Of a stretch of 64,000 nucleotides of DNA, positions 53,997-63,712 are shown one piece after another. A model generated the notes under the pieces. The model saw only the letters and a list, made by a program, of their open reading frames with translations. It searched no databases and was not told the DNA's origin. The first letter of the stretch is position 1. The number at the start of each line of letters is the position of its first letter. The DNA lies in contig NZ_UIHB01000003.1 in NCBI RefSeq assembly GCF_900476395.1, positions 62,001 through 126,000 of the forward strand, read 5' to 3'. This DNA comes from Xanthomonas euroxanthea (GTDB lineage Bacteria > Pseudomonadota > Gammaproteobacteria > Xanthomonadales > Xanthomonadaceae). The translations under genes and the position numbers were made by a program.

Positions 53997-56900
53997 ATGG
54001 GGGCCGCCCATGGCAAGCGTGAGACACCCGCGCGAAGGGCGCGGGGCACGCAGGCCGACGCGTGGGAGAGTGCAACGCCCGTGGGGTCTGAGTACCGCCA
54101 ATGCAGGTCGTCACACCGGTGTGCACCGTTGCTGGCGGTGCTGCTGCTGGGATTGCTGTTGCTGGCCGATCTGGCTGCCGCGCAGAGCGCGAGCATTCGT
54201 CGCTATGCCCACGACCAGGGCCTGCTCGGGCTTGCCGGCACCTGCCTGCTGCAGACCCGCACCACGCTGTTGTGGGTGTGCACCGAAAGCGGCCTGTATC
54301 GCTACAACGGGCGCAGCTTCCAGCAGGTCGAGCTGGATGGCCTGCGCAACGAACCGATTGCCTCGATGAGCGAAGCCGCCGACGGGCGGCTGTGGGTGGC
54401 CGGCTTCCAGGCGCTGTTTGTCGGCGACGAGCACGGCTTTCGCAAGCTGGCCCCCGATGAGGCCGAACATCTGCAGGAAGACATGCTGCTGGCCAGTCCC
54501 TCCTGGGGCACGGTGCTGGCCAATGGCGGCACGCTGGAGCGGTTGAGCGCACGCGGCAATGGCCGCTGGCATAGCGAACCGTTGCTGGACACCGCCACCC
54601 GGGTGCGCGTGCCCGAACTGGCCAAGGTGCTGAGCCTGTCGGTGGAAGGCGACACCTTGTGGGCCGGCTGCGCCAGGCGGCTGTGCGCCATCGATGCGCA
54701 GCGCAAGGTGCAGGTCTACGGGCCGGACCAGGGCGTGCCGGAAGATCGCTGGTACAGCGTGTTGCGCGACCATGACGGCGCACTGTGGGTGCGTGGCACC
54801 GGCAACCTGCTGTATCGCGCGCCGGGCGCAAGCAGATTCAGTGTGCGGCCGCTGCCATTGCTCGATGGCAGCACCATCGGGCGACAGGCGCCGTTGGTGC
54901 TGGACCGCGAAGGGCGCGTGCTGGTCCGCCGCAACGACGGTCTGGCGCGCTGGGAAAACGGCCGCTGGCGCAGCTTCGGTGCCGGCAACGGGCTGCCGCC
55001 CGGCAGTAGCGATGCGATCCTGGTGGACCGCGATGGCGATGTCTGGATGACCGTCGATGGCGAAGGCCTGGTGCGCTGGGCCGGCTACGAATGGATCGAG
55101 AACTGGGACGCCTCGCAAGGCATGCCGGCCGCCCCCACCTGGTCGATCGGCCGCGACGCGCAGGGGGCGCTGCTGGTGGGCAACGAACACGGTGCCGGCC
55201 GCCAGGCCGATCCCGGGGGGCGGTTCGTTCCGGCCTTGCCTGCCTCCGGGATCCAGATCATTGGCATGCAACGCAGTGCCGACGGCAGCCTGTGGACGCT
55301 CAATTCGGCCGGTTTCCTGCGCCGCACCTGGCCGGATGGCCGCAGTGCCCAGGTCGCCAAGCTGCCGCGTACCGCGCGCCGCCTGCTGATCGACCGGCAG
55401 GGGCGGATGTGGATGCTCAGCGCGGGCGGGCTGTTCGTGATCCGGCGCCCGCTGGAAGGCGGCACGATGGAAGCGGTCGCCGACATGCCCACGATCGCCT
55501 ACACCGACATCCAGCAGACCGCCAACGGCACGCTGTGGGTGTCCACCGCCAACGGCCTGTTCCGCCTGCAGGGCGCGCGCTGGTCCAGGGTCGAGGTGCT
55601 GGTCAACGGCGGCACGTCCGACCCGTGGATCAGCAAATTCCACATCAGCGATGGCGGCGAGGTGTGGCTGGCGTTCTATCGGCCCGGTCTCTGGCACGGC
55701 ATGCTGCTGGGCGACCGGCTGGATCTGCAGGCGATCAGCGACGAAGCGCTGCGCGAGGTCGGCGTCTACCTGATGCGTGGCGACAGCCTCGGCCGGGTCT
55801 GGGTGGGCCACGCACGCGGGGTGGAGGTCTACGACGGGGAGCGTTGGGCGCATCTGTCGCAGTCGCAGGGCCTGCTGTGGGACGACATCTCCGAAGCGGC
55901 CTTCGCCGAGGATCCGGATGGATCGGTCTGGATCGGCACCTCGCGCGGCGTGAGTCATCTGCTGGATCCGGCGCAGCTGTTCGATGCGCGCCAGCCCAGC
56001 GTGCGCATCGACAGCGTCAGCCGCGGCGGCGTACCGGTGCAGCAAGGCCAGTTGCTGGGCTGGAGCGACAAGCCGCTGCATATCGAGCTGTCCACGATGG
56101 AGGTGTACGACGACCCGAGCCGCCTGACGGTGCGTTACCGCCTGCGCGGCCTGCACGACGCATGGATCCAGAGCGAGGACCTGTCGATCGACCAACCGCC
56201 GCTGCCCTCCGGGCATTTCCGCCTGCAGGTGCAGGTCCTGGACCGCTACCGCCGCACGGCCTCGCCGATCGCCGAGCTGGCGTTTGCGGTGGCGCCGCTG
56301 TGGTGGCGCAGTCCGCCGGCGATCGCGTTGTATGTGCTGATCGGCAGCGCATTGCTGGCCGGCCTGTGGCGCTGGCGGCATCGCCATCTGGTTGCACGCG
56401 AGCGCATGCTCGCCGAACTGGTGGCCGAGCGCACCTACCAGCTGGAACACGAAAAACGCGACCTGGAAAGCGCGCGCGCAGCGCTGGCCCTGAAGGCCAG
56501 CCACGATGCCCTGACCGGCCTGCTCAACCGCTCCGGCGTGCTCGACGCCATGGCCGAAGAACTGCAGGCCTGCGCGCACGGCGGCCATCCGCTGGCGGTG
56601 GTGCTGATCGATCTGGACCACTTCAAGCTGGTCAACGACCAGCACGGGCACCTGGTCGGTGATGCGGTGCTGGCCAAGGTGGGTGCGCGCCTGACCAGCT
56701 GCCTGCGTGACTCGGACAGGGTGGGCCGTTATGGCGGCGAGGAACTGCTGTTGCTGCTGCCGGGCATGTCGCGGCACAGCCAGCACCGGCTGCGCGCCAT
56801 CCACGAAAAGCTCAGCCTGGCACCGTACGAGGTCGGCACCACCCGGCCGCTGCAGGTGACCTGTTCGGTGGGCGTGGCCTGGTTCCGGAGCGGCGACAAC

Positions 56901-57002
56901 GCCGCCACGCTGCTGGCGCGTGCCGACGAAGCGCTGTACCGCGCCAAGCGGCATGGCCGCAATCGCATCGAACCGGAAGAGCCCGAATCGTCGGTGGCAT
57001 GA
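53997..57002 (+). CDS. Diguanylate cyclase with periplasmic propeller sensor (2)
   Basis: The 1001-residue product has the same domain order as its upstream neighbour: a membrane signal (LLAVLLLGLLLLADLAAAQS) after an unusually long N-terminus of about 42 residues, propeller repeats (LWVAGFQALFVGD, LWVSTANGLFRLQG), a Y_Y_Y-type domain, a membrane segment (ALYVLIGSALLAGLWRW), a coiled coil and an intact GGDEF (RYGGEELLLLL) with RxxD (RDSD) five residues ahead. The two proteins are clear tandem paralogues. A GTG at 54081 with GGGAGAG upstream would shorten the odd N-terminus and is a possible start. Confidence 0.88.
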   Translation: MGAAHGKRETPARRARGTQADAWESATPVGSEYRQCRSSHRCAPLLAVLLLGLLLLADLAAAQSASIRRYAHDQGLLGLAGTCLLQTRTTLLWVCTESGLYRYNGRSFQQVELDGLRNEPIASMSEAADGRLWVAGFQALFVGDEHGFRKLAPDEAEHLQEDMLLASPSWGTVLANGGTLERLSARGNGRWHSEPLLDTATRVRVPELAKVLSLSVEGDTLWAGCARRLCAIDAQRKVQVYGPDQGVPEDRWYSVLRDHDGALWVRGTGNLLYRAPGASRFSVRPLPLLDGSTIGRQAPLVLDREGRVLVRRNDGLARWENGRWRSFGAGNGLPPGSSDAILVDRDGDVWMTVDGEGLVRWAGYEWIENWDASQGMPAAPTWSIGRDAQGALLVGNEHGAGRQADPGGRFVPALPASGIQIIGMQRSADGSLWTLNSAGFLRRTWPDGRSAQVAKLPRTARRLLIDRQGRMWMLSAGGLFVIRRPLEGGTMEAVADMPTIAYTDIQQTANGTLWVSTANGLFRLQGARWSRVEVLVNGGTSDPWISKFHISDGGEVWLAFYRPGLWHGMLLGDRLDLQAISDEALREVGVYLMRGDSLGRVWVGHARGVEVYDGERWAHLSQSQGLLWDDISEAAFAEDPDGSVWIGTSRGVSHLLDPAQLFDARQPSVRIDSVSRGGVPVQQGQLLGWSDKPLHIELSTMEVYDDPSRLTVRYRLRGLHDAWIQSEDLSIDQPPLPSGHFRLQVQVLDRYRRTASPIAELAFAVAPLWWRSPPAIALYVLIGSALLAGLWRWRHRHLVARERMLAELVAERTYQLEHEKRDLESARAALALKASHDALTGLLNRSGVLDAMAEELQACAHGGHPLAVVLIDLDHFKLVNDQHGHLVGDAVLAKVGARLTSCLRDSDRVGRYGGEELLLLLPGMSRHSQHRLRAIHEKLSLAPYEVGTTRPLQVTCSVGVAWFRSGDNAATLLARADEALYRAKRHGRNRIEPEEPESSVA

Positions 57003-57308
57003 GCATGCGCGCCGCCGCTCGGGCGTAGGTCGGTTCGACACCCACGTACGGATCCTGCTTCCGATACACGGCACCCACGCGTGCAGTGACGCCGACCCGC
57101 CTGCCGATCACAGGTGCGGCAGCATCGTCGCCTTGCGCAGAAACTGCATGGCTGACGCGCCACATCACCGCATCGCCTGCCGCCCGCGCCAGGCCGATCA
57201 GCGCATGCGCGTTGGATCGCTTCTGGCTGCCCGCAGGCGCTCAAGAACTGGCGCCCGGGGTCGCTACGTGCTTGAGCAAGCGCGTCCTTCGGCGCTGGAA
57301 GTGGATGG
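57003..57308. other. Gap before the MHYT gene
   Basis: I see no gene, repeat or convincing promoter in these 306 bases. Confidence 0.5.
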
Positions 57309-59396
57309 GTGGTCGGAACCTACAACCCTGGCATGGTGATGCTGTCGCTGGTGGTGGCCGTGCTGGCCTCCTATACCGCGCTGCATCTGGCCGCACGTGT
57401 GACGGCCAGTCTTGGCAGCGATGCCGTGGCCTGGCTGATGGGCGGCGCGGTGGCGATGGGCATCGGCATCTGGTCGATGCACTTCGTCGGCATGCTGGCG
57501 TTTCGCCTGCCGATTCCGCTGGGCTACGACCTGGCGCTGACCACTTGGTCGATGCTGGCGGCGATTCTGGCCGCAGCCCTGGCGCTGTGGTTGACCTCGC
57601 GTGCGAACCTGCCGTGGCCGCGGCTGGGCCTGGGTGCGGTGCTGATGGGGCTGGGCATTGCGTTGATGCACTACATCGGCATGGGCGCGCTGCGCATGTC
57701 CCCGGCCATCAGCTACGACCCGCTGCTGTTCGGGCTGTCCATCCTCATCGCCATCGGCGCCTCGGCAGCGGCGTTGTGGATCGCCTTCCGGCTGCGCCAC
57801 GGCGGCCGCCGCTACAGCCTGCGGCTGATCGCGGCGATGATCATGGGCGTGGCGATCGTGGGCATGCATTACACCGGCATGGCGGCCGCGCGGTTCGCGC
57901 CCGGCAGCCTCTGCGGTGCGGCGGCCGGTGCGCACCTGCCGCTGCCCTGGCTGGCGGCCGTGGTGGTGCTGGTCACGCTGGCGCTGCTGGCGCTGGCGTT
58001 GGTGATCTCGGTACTGTCGCGGCGGTTCCAGCAACGCACCGACGTGCTCTCCGCATCGTTGGCGCAGGCCAATGCCGAGCTGGTGCAGGCGGCCCTGTAC
58101 GACCCGCTCACCCGCCTGCCCAACCGCGTGCTGCTGCACGAGCACGTGCTGCAGGGCATCGACCGCGCCCAACGCGACGGGCAACGCTTTGCGGTGATGC
58201 TGATCAACCTGGATGGATTCAAGGCGATCAACGATGGCTACGGCCACCCGTTCGGCGACCAGTTGCTGGTGGCGGTGGCCGAGCGCATGCGTGCACACCG
58301 GCGCGCCCACGGCAGCCTGGCGCGTCTGGGTGCCGACGAGTTCGTGCTGGTATCGGCCATCGCCGACCCCGAGGATGCCGCCGCGATCGCCGCGCATCTG
58401 CTGCAGGCACTGGCGGTGCCGTTCCTGGTCGCCAACCAGGAATTGCGCCTCAGCAGCAGCGTCGGCATTGCGCTGTATCCGGAGGATGCCGGCAGCGAGC
58501 ATCAGTTGATGACCCATGCCGATGCGGCGATGCGTCACGCCAAGCAGGCCGGCCGCAACCGTTACAGCTTTTTCGAGCGCTCGATGACCGGCACCACCCG
58601 CGAACGCCTGCAGCTGCTGCAGGATCTGCCGCGTGCGCTGGAACTGGGCCAGTTCGTGCTGCATTACCAGCCCAAGTACTGCGCCGACGACGGCCGCCCG
58701 ATCGGTGCCGAGGCGCTGATCCGCTGGCAGCACCCCGAGCGCGGCTTGGTGCCGCCGGACAGCTTCATCCCGCTGGCCGAGCGCAGCGGCATGATCGGCC
58801 CGCTCGGCAGCTGGGTCCTGCAGCAGGCCTGCCGGCAGATGCGTGACTGGCGCGAGGCCGGACATGGGCACTGGCGTGTGGCGGTCAACCTGTCGGCCAC
58901 GCAACTGGCCTCGCCCAGCCTGCTGGACGAGGTGGCCACCACCCTGGCCGACTACGCGATCCCGCCGGCCCAGCTCACCCTGGAAATCACCGAGAGCATG
59001 GCCATGCGCGATGCCGAAGCCTGCCTGCGCACGCTCGGCCAGCTCAACACGCTGGGCGTGCGCATCGCCATCGACGACTTCGGCACCGGCTATTCCAACC
59101 TGATGTACCTGCGCAAGCTGCCCGCGCACGAACTCAAGATCGACCGCAGCTTCGTGCAGGCCCTGGACAACGGCCCGGAAGACATCGCCATCGTCGCCGC
59201 GGTGGTGGCGCTGGCGCACACCATGCGCCTGCAGGTGGTGGCCGAGGGCGTGGAGACCGCCGCCCAGCGCAACACCCTGGAACGGCTGGGCTGCGACCAG
59301 CTGCAGGGCTATCTGCTGGGCCGGCCGATGGACGCCGAGCACTTCATCGCGGTGGTGGTCGCCCAACGCGACGGCGCAACTCGCCCGACCCGTTAA
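57309..59396 (+). CDS. MHYT-GGDEF-EAL cyclic-di-GMP enzyme
   Basis: The 695-residue product has an N-terminal seven-helix MHYT sensor with MHFVGM, MHYIGM and MHYTGM (thought to bind metal or sense gas), then a GGDEF domain and an EAL domain. The cyclase signature is changed to GADEF (about residue 341), so synthesis is probably lost. The EAL domain is complete (EALIRW, DDFGTGYSNL, VAEGVETAAQ), so phosphodiesterase activity is likely. The GTG start is the only one in frame after a stop at 57273 and fits the family N-terminus. It follows two cyclases on the same strand. Confidence 0.88.
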   Translation: MVGTYNPGMVMLSLVVAVLASYTALHLAARVTASLGSDAVAWLMGGAVAMGIGIWSMHFVGMLAFRLPIPLGYDLALTTWSMLAAILAAALALWLTSRANLPWPRLGLGAVLMGLGIALMHYIGMGALRMSPAISYDPLLFGLSILIAIGASAAALWIAFRLRHGGRRYSLRLIAAMIMGVAIVGMHYTGMAAARFAPGSLCGAAAGAHLPLPWLAAVVVLVTLALLALALVISVLSRRFQQRTDVLSASLAQANAELVQAALYDPLTRLPNRVLLHEHVLQGIDRAQRDGQRFAVMLINLDGFKAINDGYGHPFGDQLLVAVAERMRAHRRAHGSLARLGADEFVLVSAIADPEDAAAIAAHLLQALAVPFLVANQELRLSSSVGIALYPEDAGSEHQLMTHADAAMRHAKQAGRNRYSFFERSMTGTTRERLQLLQDLPRALELGQFVLHYQPKYCADDGRPIGAEALIRWQHPERGLVPPDSFIPLAERSGMIGPLGSWVLQQACRQMRDWREAGHGHWRVAVNLSATQLASPSLLDEVATTLADYAIPPAQLTLEITESMAMRDAEACLRTLGQLNTLGVRIAIDDFGTGYSNLMYLRKLPAHELKIDRSFVQALDNGPEDIAIVAAVVALAHTMRLQVVAEGVETAAQRNTLERLGCDQLQGYLLGRPMDAEHFIAVVVAQRDGATRPTR

Positions 59397-59691
59397 GCGA
59401 AAGGCGTCAAAACGACCGCCGCCCCGGCATCTGCCATCACTCTCTGACCCGCCAACCAAGCCAAGCACCAGCCTGCACTGGTCCGCCGCCCCCCATTTCC
59501 TGCCTGCGGCCTCCCCCGCGCACGCGGCGACCTGCGCGCCTTCCAACTGCAACAGCCGTCGCAGGCGCGCAGGCGCGCAGGCGGGGCGATCTACCGCGAT
59601 GGCAGCGCCATCCACAGAGCCCGGCGTGCGCTTGCTCACCACCAGCCACAACGCCCCGCCAGCGGCTCCACGCACGGCCGCTGCTCTTCCG

Positions 59692-59720
59692 ATTCCCCAA
59701 TCCCGATTCCCGATTCCCGG
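59692..59720 (+). repeat. GATTCCC tandem array before flhB
   Basis: The block reads GATTCCCCAATCCCGATTCC and continues with one more unit. It ends 9 bases before the -24 element of the flhB promoter. Confidence 0.8.
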
Positions 59721-59728
59721 CCACCATC

Positions 59729-59744
59729 TGGAACGCAGCTTGCA
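59729..59744 (+). promoter_or_regulatory. sigma54 promoter of flhB
   Basis: The site TGGAACGCAGCTTGCA matches the -12 element fully and the -24 element with one change. The predicted start is near 59755, 22 bases before the ATG. Confidence 0.7.
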
Positions 59745-59776
59745 TGAGACCAGGCTGATCCCCCACCGGCATCTCC

Positions 59777-60907
59777 ATGTCCGAGTCCGAAGACGGCGGC
59801 GAACGCACAGAGCTTCCCACCGAAAAACGCCTGCGCGAAGCCCGCGAGCAGGGCAACATCCCGCAATCGCGCGAGTTGTCCACCGCTGCGGTGTTCGGCG
59901 CCGGCGTGTTCGCGCTGATGGCCCTGGCCCGCGGCATCGGCGATGGCGCCAGCGTGTGGATGAAGACCGCGCTCAGCCCGGACCCGAAGATGCGTGAAAA
60001 CCCGATGGCGCTTTTCGGCCATTTCGGCGACCTGCTGCTGCAACTGCTGTGGGTGATGCTGCCGCTGATCGGCATCTGCCTGGCCGCCGGCCTGGCCGGC
60101 CCGTTGCTGATGAGCGGGCTGCGGTTTTCCGGCAAGGCGATCATGCCCGACCTCACCAAGCTCAACCCGATGAACGGGATCAAGCGCATGTGGGGCAGCA
60201 ACAGCCTGGCCGAGCTGGTCAAGTCGGTGCTGCGGCTGCTGTTCGTCGGCCTGGCCGCCAGCCTGTGCATCTCCAAGGGCCTGCACGGCCTGCGCTCGCT
60301 GGTGAACCAGCCGCTGGAACAGGCCGTGGGCAACGGCCTGGACTTCACCAAGAGCCTGCTGTTCTACACCGCAGGCGCGCTGGTTCTGCTGGCCGCCATC
60401 GACGCGCCGTACCAGAAGTGGAACTGGCTGCGGAAGCTCAAGATGACCCGCGAAGAGATCAAGCGCGAGATGAAGGAAAGCGAGGGCAGCCCGGAGGTCA
60501 AGGGCCGCATCCGCCAGATGCAGATGCAGATGTCGCAGCGCCAGATGATGGAAGCGGTGCCCAAGGCCGACGTGGTGCTGATGAATCCGACCCACTATGC
60601 GGTGGCGCTCAAGTACGAAGGCGGCAAGATGCGCGCCCCGATCGTGGTGGCCAAGGGCGTGGACGAAATGGCCTTCCGCATCCGCGAAGCCTGCGAACAG
60701 CACCGGGTGGCGATCGTCACCGCCCCGCCTTTGGCACGCGCCTTGTATAGAGAAGCGCAAATTGGCAAGGAAATTCCCGTGAGACTCTATTCGGTCGTGG
60801 CCCAGGTGCTGTCCTACGTCTACCAGCTGCGTGGCTGGAACGGCGGCCCGATGCCGGAATTGCCGTCGCTGGACGTGGATGAGTTCGGCAAGGGAGCCAG
60901 CGCATGA
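59777..60907 (+). CDS. flhB: FlhB, export specificity switch protein
   Basis: FlhB is a gate component that switches export from rod/hook to filament proteins. The 376-residue product has the cytoplasmic N-terminus (RTELPTEKRLREAREQGNIP), four membrane segments, and the autocleavage motif NPTH (Asn 270). The C-terminal tail is somewhat long but ordinary. It overlaps flhA by four bases (ATGA). Confidence 0.96.
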   Translation: MSESEDGGERTELPTEKRLREAREQGNIPQSRELSTAAVFGAGVFALMALARGIGDGASVWMKTALSPDPKMRENPMALFGHFGDLLLQLLWVMLPLIGICLAAGLAGPLLMSGLRFSGKAIMPDLTKLNPMNGIKRMWGSNSLAELVKSVLRLLFVGLAASLCISKGLHGLRSLVNQPLEQAVGNGLDFTKSLLFYTAGALVLLAAIDAPYQKWNWLRKLKMTREEIKREMKESEGSPEVKGRIRQMQMQMSQRQMMEAVPKADVVLMNPTHYAVALKYEGGKMRAPIVVAKGVDEMAFRIREACEQHRVAIVTAPPLARALYREAQIGKEIPVRLYSVVAQVLSYVYQLRGWNGGPMPELPSLDVDEFGKGASA

Positions 60908-62997
60908 GCGCCCAACCCGCCCCGATGAACGCCCGGCGCATCATGGAGTTGCTGCGCAACGGCCTGGGCGCGCCACTGGCCCTGATGGCCATGCTGGCCA
61001 TGCTGATGGTGCCGCTGGCCGCACCGGTGCTGGATGCCCTGTTCACCTTCAACATCGCCATCTCGCTGATGGTGCTGCTGGCGGTGGTGTACGTGCAGCG
61101 CCCGCTGGAATTCACCATTTTCCCGATCGTGTTGTTGATGACCACGATGCTGCGGCTGGCGCTGAATGTGGCCTCCAGCCGCGTGATCCTGATCAACGGC
61201 CAGGACGGCCATGCCGCGGCCGGCAAGGTGATCGAGGCGTTCGGCCAGTTCGTCATCGGCGGCAACTACGCCGTGGGCATCGTGGTGTTCGCGATCCTGA
61301 CCATCATCAACTTCGTGGTCATCACCAAGGGTGCCGGGCGCGTGTCGGAAGTGACCGCCCGCTTCATCCTGGACGCCATGCCCGGCAAGCAGATGGCCAT
61401 CGACGCCGACCTCAACGCCGGTTTGCTGACGCGCGAGGAAGCCAAGGCCCGCCGCGAGGAAGTCCGCGAGGAAGCCGACTTCTACGGTGCGATGGACGGT
61501 GCCAACAAGTTCATCCGCGGCGACGCCATCGCCGCCATCCTGATCCTGTTCATCAACCTGGTCGGCGGCATGGCCGTGGGCATGTTCCAGCACGGCATGA
61601 GCTTTGTGGATGCCGCCTCCACCTACACCCTGCTGTCGATCGGCGACGGCCTGGTGGCACAGCTGCCGGCCCTGCTGGTGTCGTCCTCGGTGGCCCTGCT
61701 GGTGACCCGCGCCTCGCGCGCGCAGGACATGCGCGGCGCCATGATCAGCCAGGTGTTCGGCCAGCACCGCGCCCTCGCGGTGGCTGCGGCCATCCTGGGC
61801 CTGGTCGGCCTGGTGCCGGGCATGCCCAACGTCGCGTTTTTGACGCTGGGCCTGATCCTGGGCGTGATCGCCTGGAAAATGTACAAGCGCAGCCTGGTCA
61901 TCCCGCCGACCGGCGACCCGGCCACCGACCCCAAGGCCGCCGCGGCGGCCACCGCCGCCCAGGCCAGCTCCGAGCTGAGCTGGGACGAGCTGCGCCCGAT
62001 CGACCCGCTGGGCCTGGAGGTGGGCTACCGGCTGATTCCGCTGGTGGACAAGAACCAGGGCGGCGAACTGATGGCGCGCATCAAGGGCGTGCGCCGCAAG
62101 CTCACCCAGGACATCGGCTTCCTGGTGCCGCCGGTGCATATCCGCGACAACCTGGAGCTGTCGGCCAACGCGTATCGGCTGCTGGTGCACGGCGTGCCGG
62201 TGGCCACCGCGGAAATCTATCCCGACCGCGAACTGGCGCTGGACCCGGGCGGTGCGCTCGGCCAGCTCGACGGCATTCCCGGCAAGGACCCGGCGTTCGG
62301 CCTGGATGCCACCTGGATCCAGCCGCATCAACGCGCCTATGCCGAATCGATGGGCTACACCGTGGTCGACCCGGCCACCGTGGTCGCCACCCATCTGTCG
62401 CACCTGATCCGCGAACACGCCCCGGAACTGCTCGGCCACGAGGAAGTGCAGCAGTTGCTGGCGACCCTGGCCAAGACCGCGCCGAAGATGGTCGAGGACC
62501 TCACGCCGAAGGCGCTGCCGCTGTCGGTGGTGGTGCGCGTGCTGCAGAACCTGCTGATCGAGCGCATCCCGGTGCGCCAGCTGCGCAAGATCGTCGAAGC
62601 GCTGGTCGAGCACGCCCCGCACAGCCAGGACCCGACCACGCTCACCGCCGCGGTACGCACCTCGCTGGGCCGCTTCATCGTGCAGGAGATCGCCGGCATG
62701 TCGGCCGAGCTGCCGGTCTACACGCTGGCCCCGCAGCTGGAGCGCGTGCTGCAGGAATCCACCCACGGCAACGGCGTGGCGCTGGAACCCGGCCTGGCCG
62801 AGCGCCTGCACCAGAGCCTGGCCGACTGCGTCGGCAAGCAGGAAGCCCGCAACGAACCGGCGGTGGTGCTGGTGCCCGGCCAGGTCCGCGCCGCGCTGGC
62901 CCGCCTGGTCCGCCACAGCGTCCCGAGCCTGTCGGTGCTGGCCTATAGCGAAGTGCCCGAAGACAAGCGCCTGAAGCTGGTCGGCACGATCAGCTGA
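60904..62997 (+). CDS. flhA: FlhA, export gate protein
   Basis: FlhA forms the nonameric export gate and docks chaperone complexes. The 697-residue product has eight membrane segments in the first half (FNIAISLMVLLAVVYVQRPL; LRLALNVASSRVILINGQDG), the conserved cytoplasmic FHIPEP-type loop (MPGKQMAIDADLNAGLLT), and a large cytoplasmic domain (IPVRQLRKIVEALVEHAPHS). It starts inside the end of flhB. Confidence 0.97.
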   Translation: MSAQPAPMNARRIMELLRNGLGAPLALMAMLAMLMVPLAAPVLDALFTFNIAISLMVLLAVVYVQRPLEFTIFPIVLLMTTMLRLALNVASSRVILINGQDGHAAAGKVIEAFGQFVIGGNYAVGIVVFAILTIINFVVITKGAGRVSEVTARFILDAMPGKQMAIDADLNAGLLTREEAKARREEVREEADFYGAMDGANKFIRGDAIAAILILFINLVGGMAVGMFQHGMSFVDAASTYTLLSIGDGLVAQLPALLVSSSVALLVTRASRAQDMRGAMISQVFGQHRALAVAAAILGLVGLVPGMPNVAFLTLGLILGVIAWKMYKRSLVIPPTGDPATDPKAAAAATAAQASSELSWDELRPIDPLGLEVGYRLIPLVDKNQGGELMARIKGVRRKLTQDIGFLVPPVHIRDNLELSANAYRLLVHGVPVATAEIYPDRELALDPGGALGQLDGIPGKDPAFGLDATWIQPHQRAYAESMGYTVVDPATVVATHLSHLIREHAPELLGHEEVQQLLATLAKTAPKMVEDLTPKALPLSVVVRVLQNLLIERIPVRQLRKIVEALVEHAPHSQDPTTLTAAVRTSLGRFIVQEIAGMSAELPVYTLAPQLERVLQESTHGNGVALEPGLAERLHQSLADCVGKQEARNEPAVVLVPGQVRAALARLVRHSVPSLSVLAYSEVPEDKRLKLVGTIS

Positions 62998-63000
62998 GGC

Positions 63001-63290
63001 GTAGGAGCGCACCCGGGCGCGACGGGCTTTCCCAGGACAGCCCCATCGCGCCCAGGTGCGCTCCTACGACGCGCCGGGTATCCGACGGCACGCCGCAAAC
63101 CAGGACACCCCTGTAGGAGCGCACCTGGGCGCGACGGGCCTTACCGGGACAGCCCCGTCGCGCCCGGGTGCGCTCCTACGACGCGCCGGGTAGCCGACGG
63201 CACGCCGCAAACCAGAACACCCCTGTAGGAGCGCACCTGGGCGCGACCGGCGTTACCGGGACAGCCCGTCGCGCCCGGGTGCGCTCCTAC
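63001..63290 (+). repeat. Tandem palindromic repeat, three copies, 112-base period
   Basis: Each copy is a 66-67-base palindrome starting GTAGGAGCGCACC and ending GGTGCGCTCCTAC (63001-63067, 63113-63179, 63225-63290), joined by a 45-base spacer (ACGCCGCAAACCAG is common to both). The palindrome type is widespread between Xanthomonas genes and can act as a terminator or RNA-stabilising hairpin. It starts 4 bases after the flhA stop. Confidence 0.92.
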
Positions 63291-63614
63291 GAAATCGTCA
63301 GGCCGTTGTGCCTCCGCCACGCCGACCGGCAATGCGTTCAGACCGACCGCCACACCCGGCGTCGGAAAGCCGCCACCGGTCCGGCCATCCAGTCGATTGC
63401 ACGCTGCCGGCCGTTTCGAGGCGTTCCGGGCACTGCAGTCCCGGCGCCCGCACCGCCAGCGCATCCGCCCGCACGGGCAATGCCAACACCGTGCCGGCCC
63501 GGAGAAAAGTCAATCAATCCATTGACTTGAACCTCCCAATCCGGACCAGACGCACAGCCGCCGCCCCACCCCGACCGACCAGGGTCCCCGCGCCGGAACC
63601 CTGGCACCACGTTT

Positions 63615-63630
63615 TGGCACACCACATGCA
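63615..63630 (+). promoter_or_regulatory. sigma54 promoter of flhF
   Basis: The site TGGCACACCACATGCA matches the -24 element fully and the -12 element with A for the first T. The predicted start is near 63641, giving a leader of about 150 bases. Confidence 0.65.
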
Positions 63631-63712
63631 TTAGCTCTGGCGAGACCGCAGCCAGCGTCACCGCTGCGGGGCGAGAGCAGCACTTGGAACAACCGAACGG
63701 GACAGGCACCTC

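Larger units (their letters stand above)
59397..59776. other. Gap between the MHYT gene and flhB
   Basis: No gene is supported. The right part holds a GATTCCC repeat block (59692-59720) and the sigma54 promoter of flhB 9 bases after it, the same order as before fliQ. Confidence 0.65.

Noticed and set aside
54111..57074. A 987-codon open frame on the minus strand across the second propeller-GGDEF gene
   Set aside because: It is the mirror of a long high-GC gene whose plus-strand product has an intact GGDEF domain; the antisense product has no recognisable feature.
59437..60351. A 304-codon minus-strand frame across the flhB start
   Set aside because: Half of it is antisense to flhB and the rest is repeat DNA; no coding features are seen.
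63001..63290. Regular repeats that could suggest a CRISPR array
   Set aside because: The units are palindromes of 66-67 bases with nearly identical spacers; CRISPR spacers differ from each other, and no cas gene is present.
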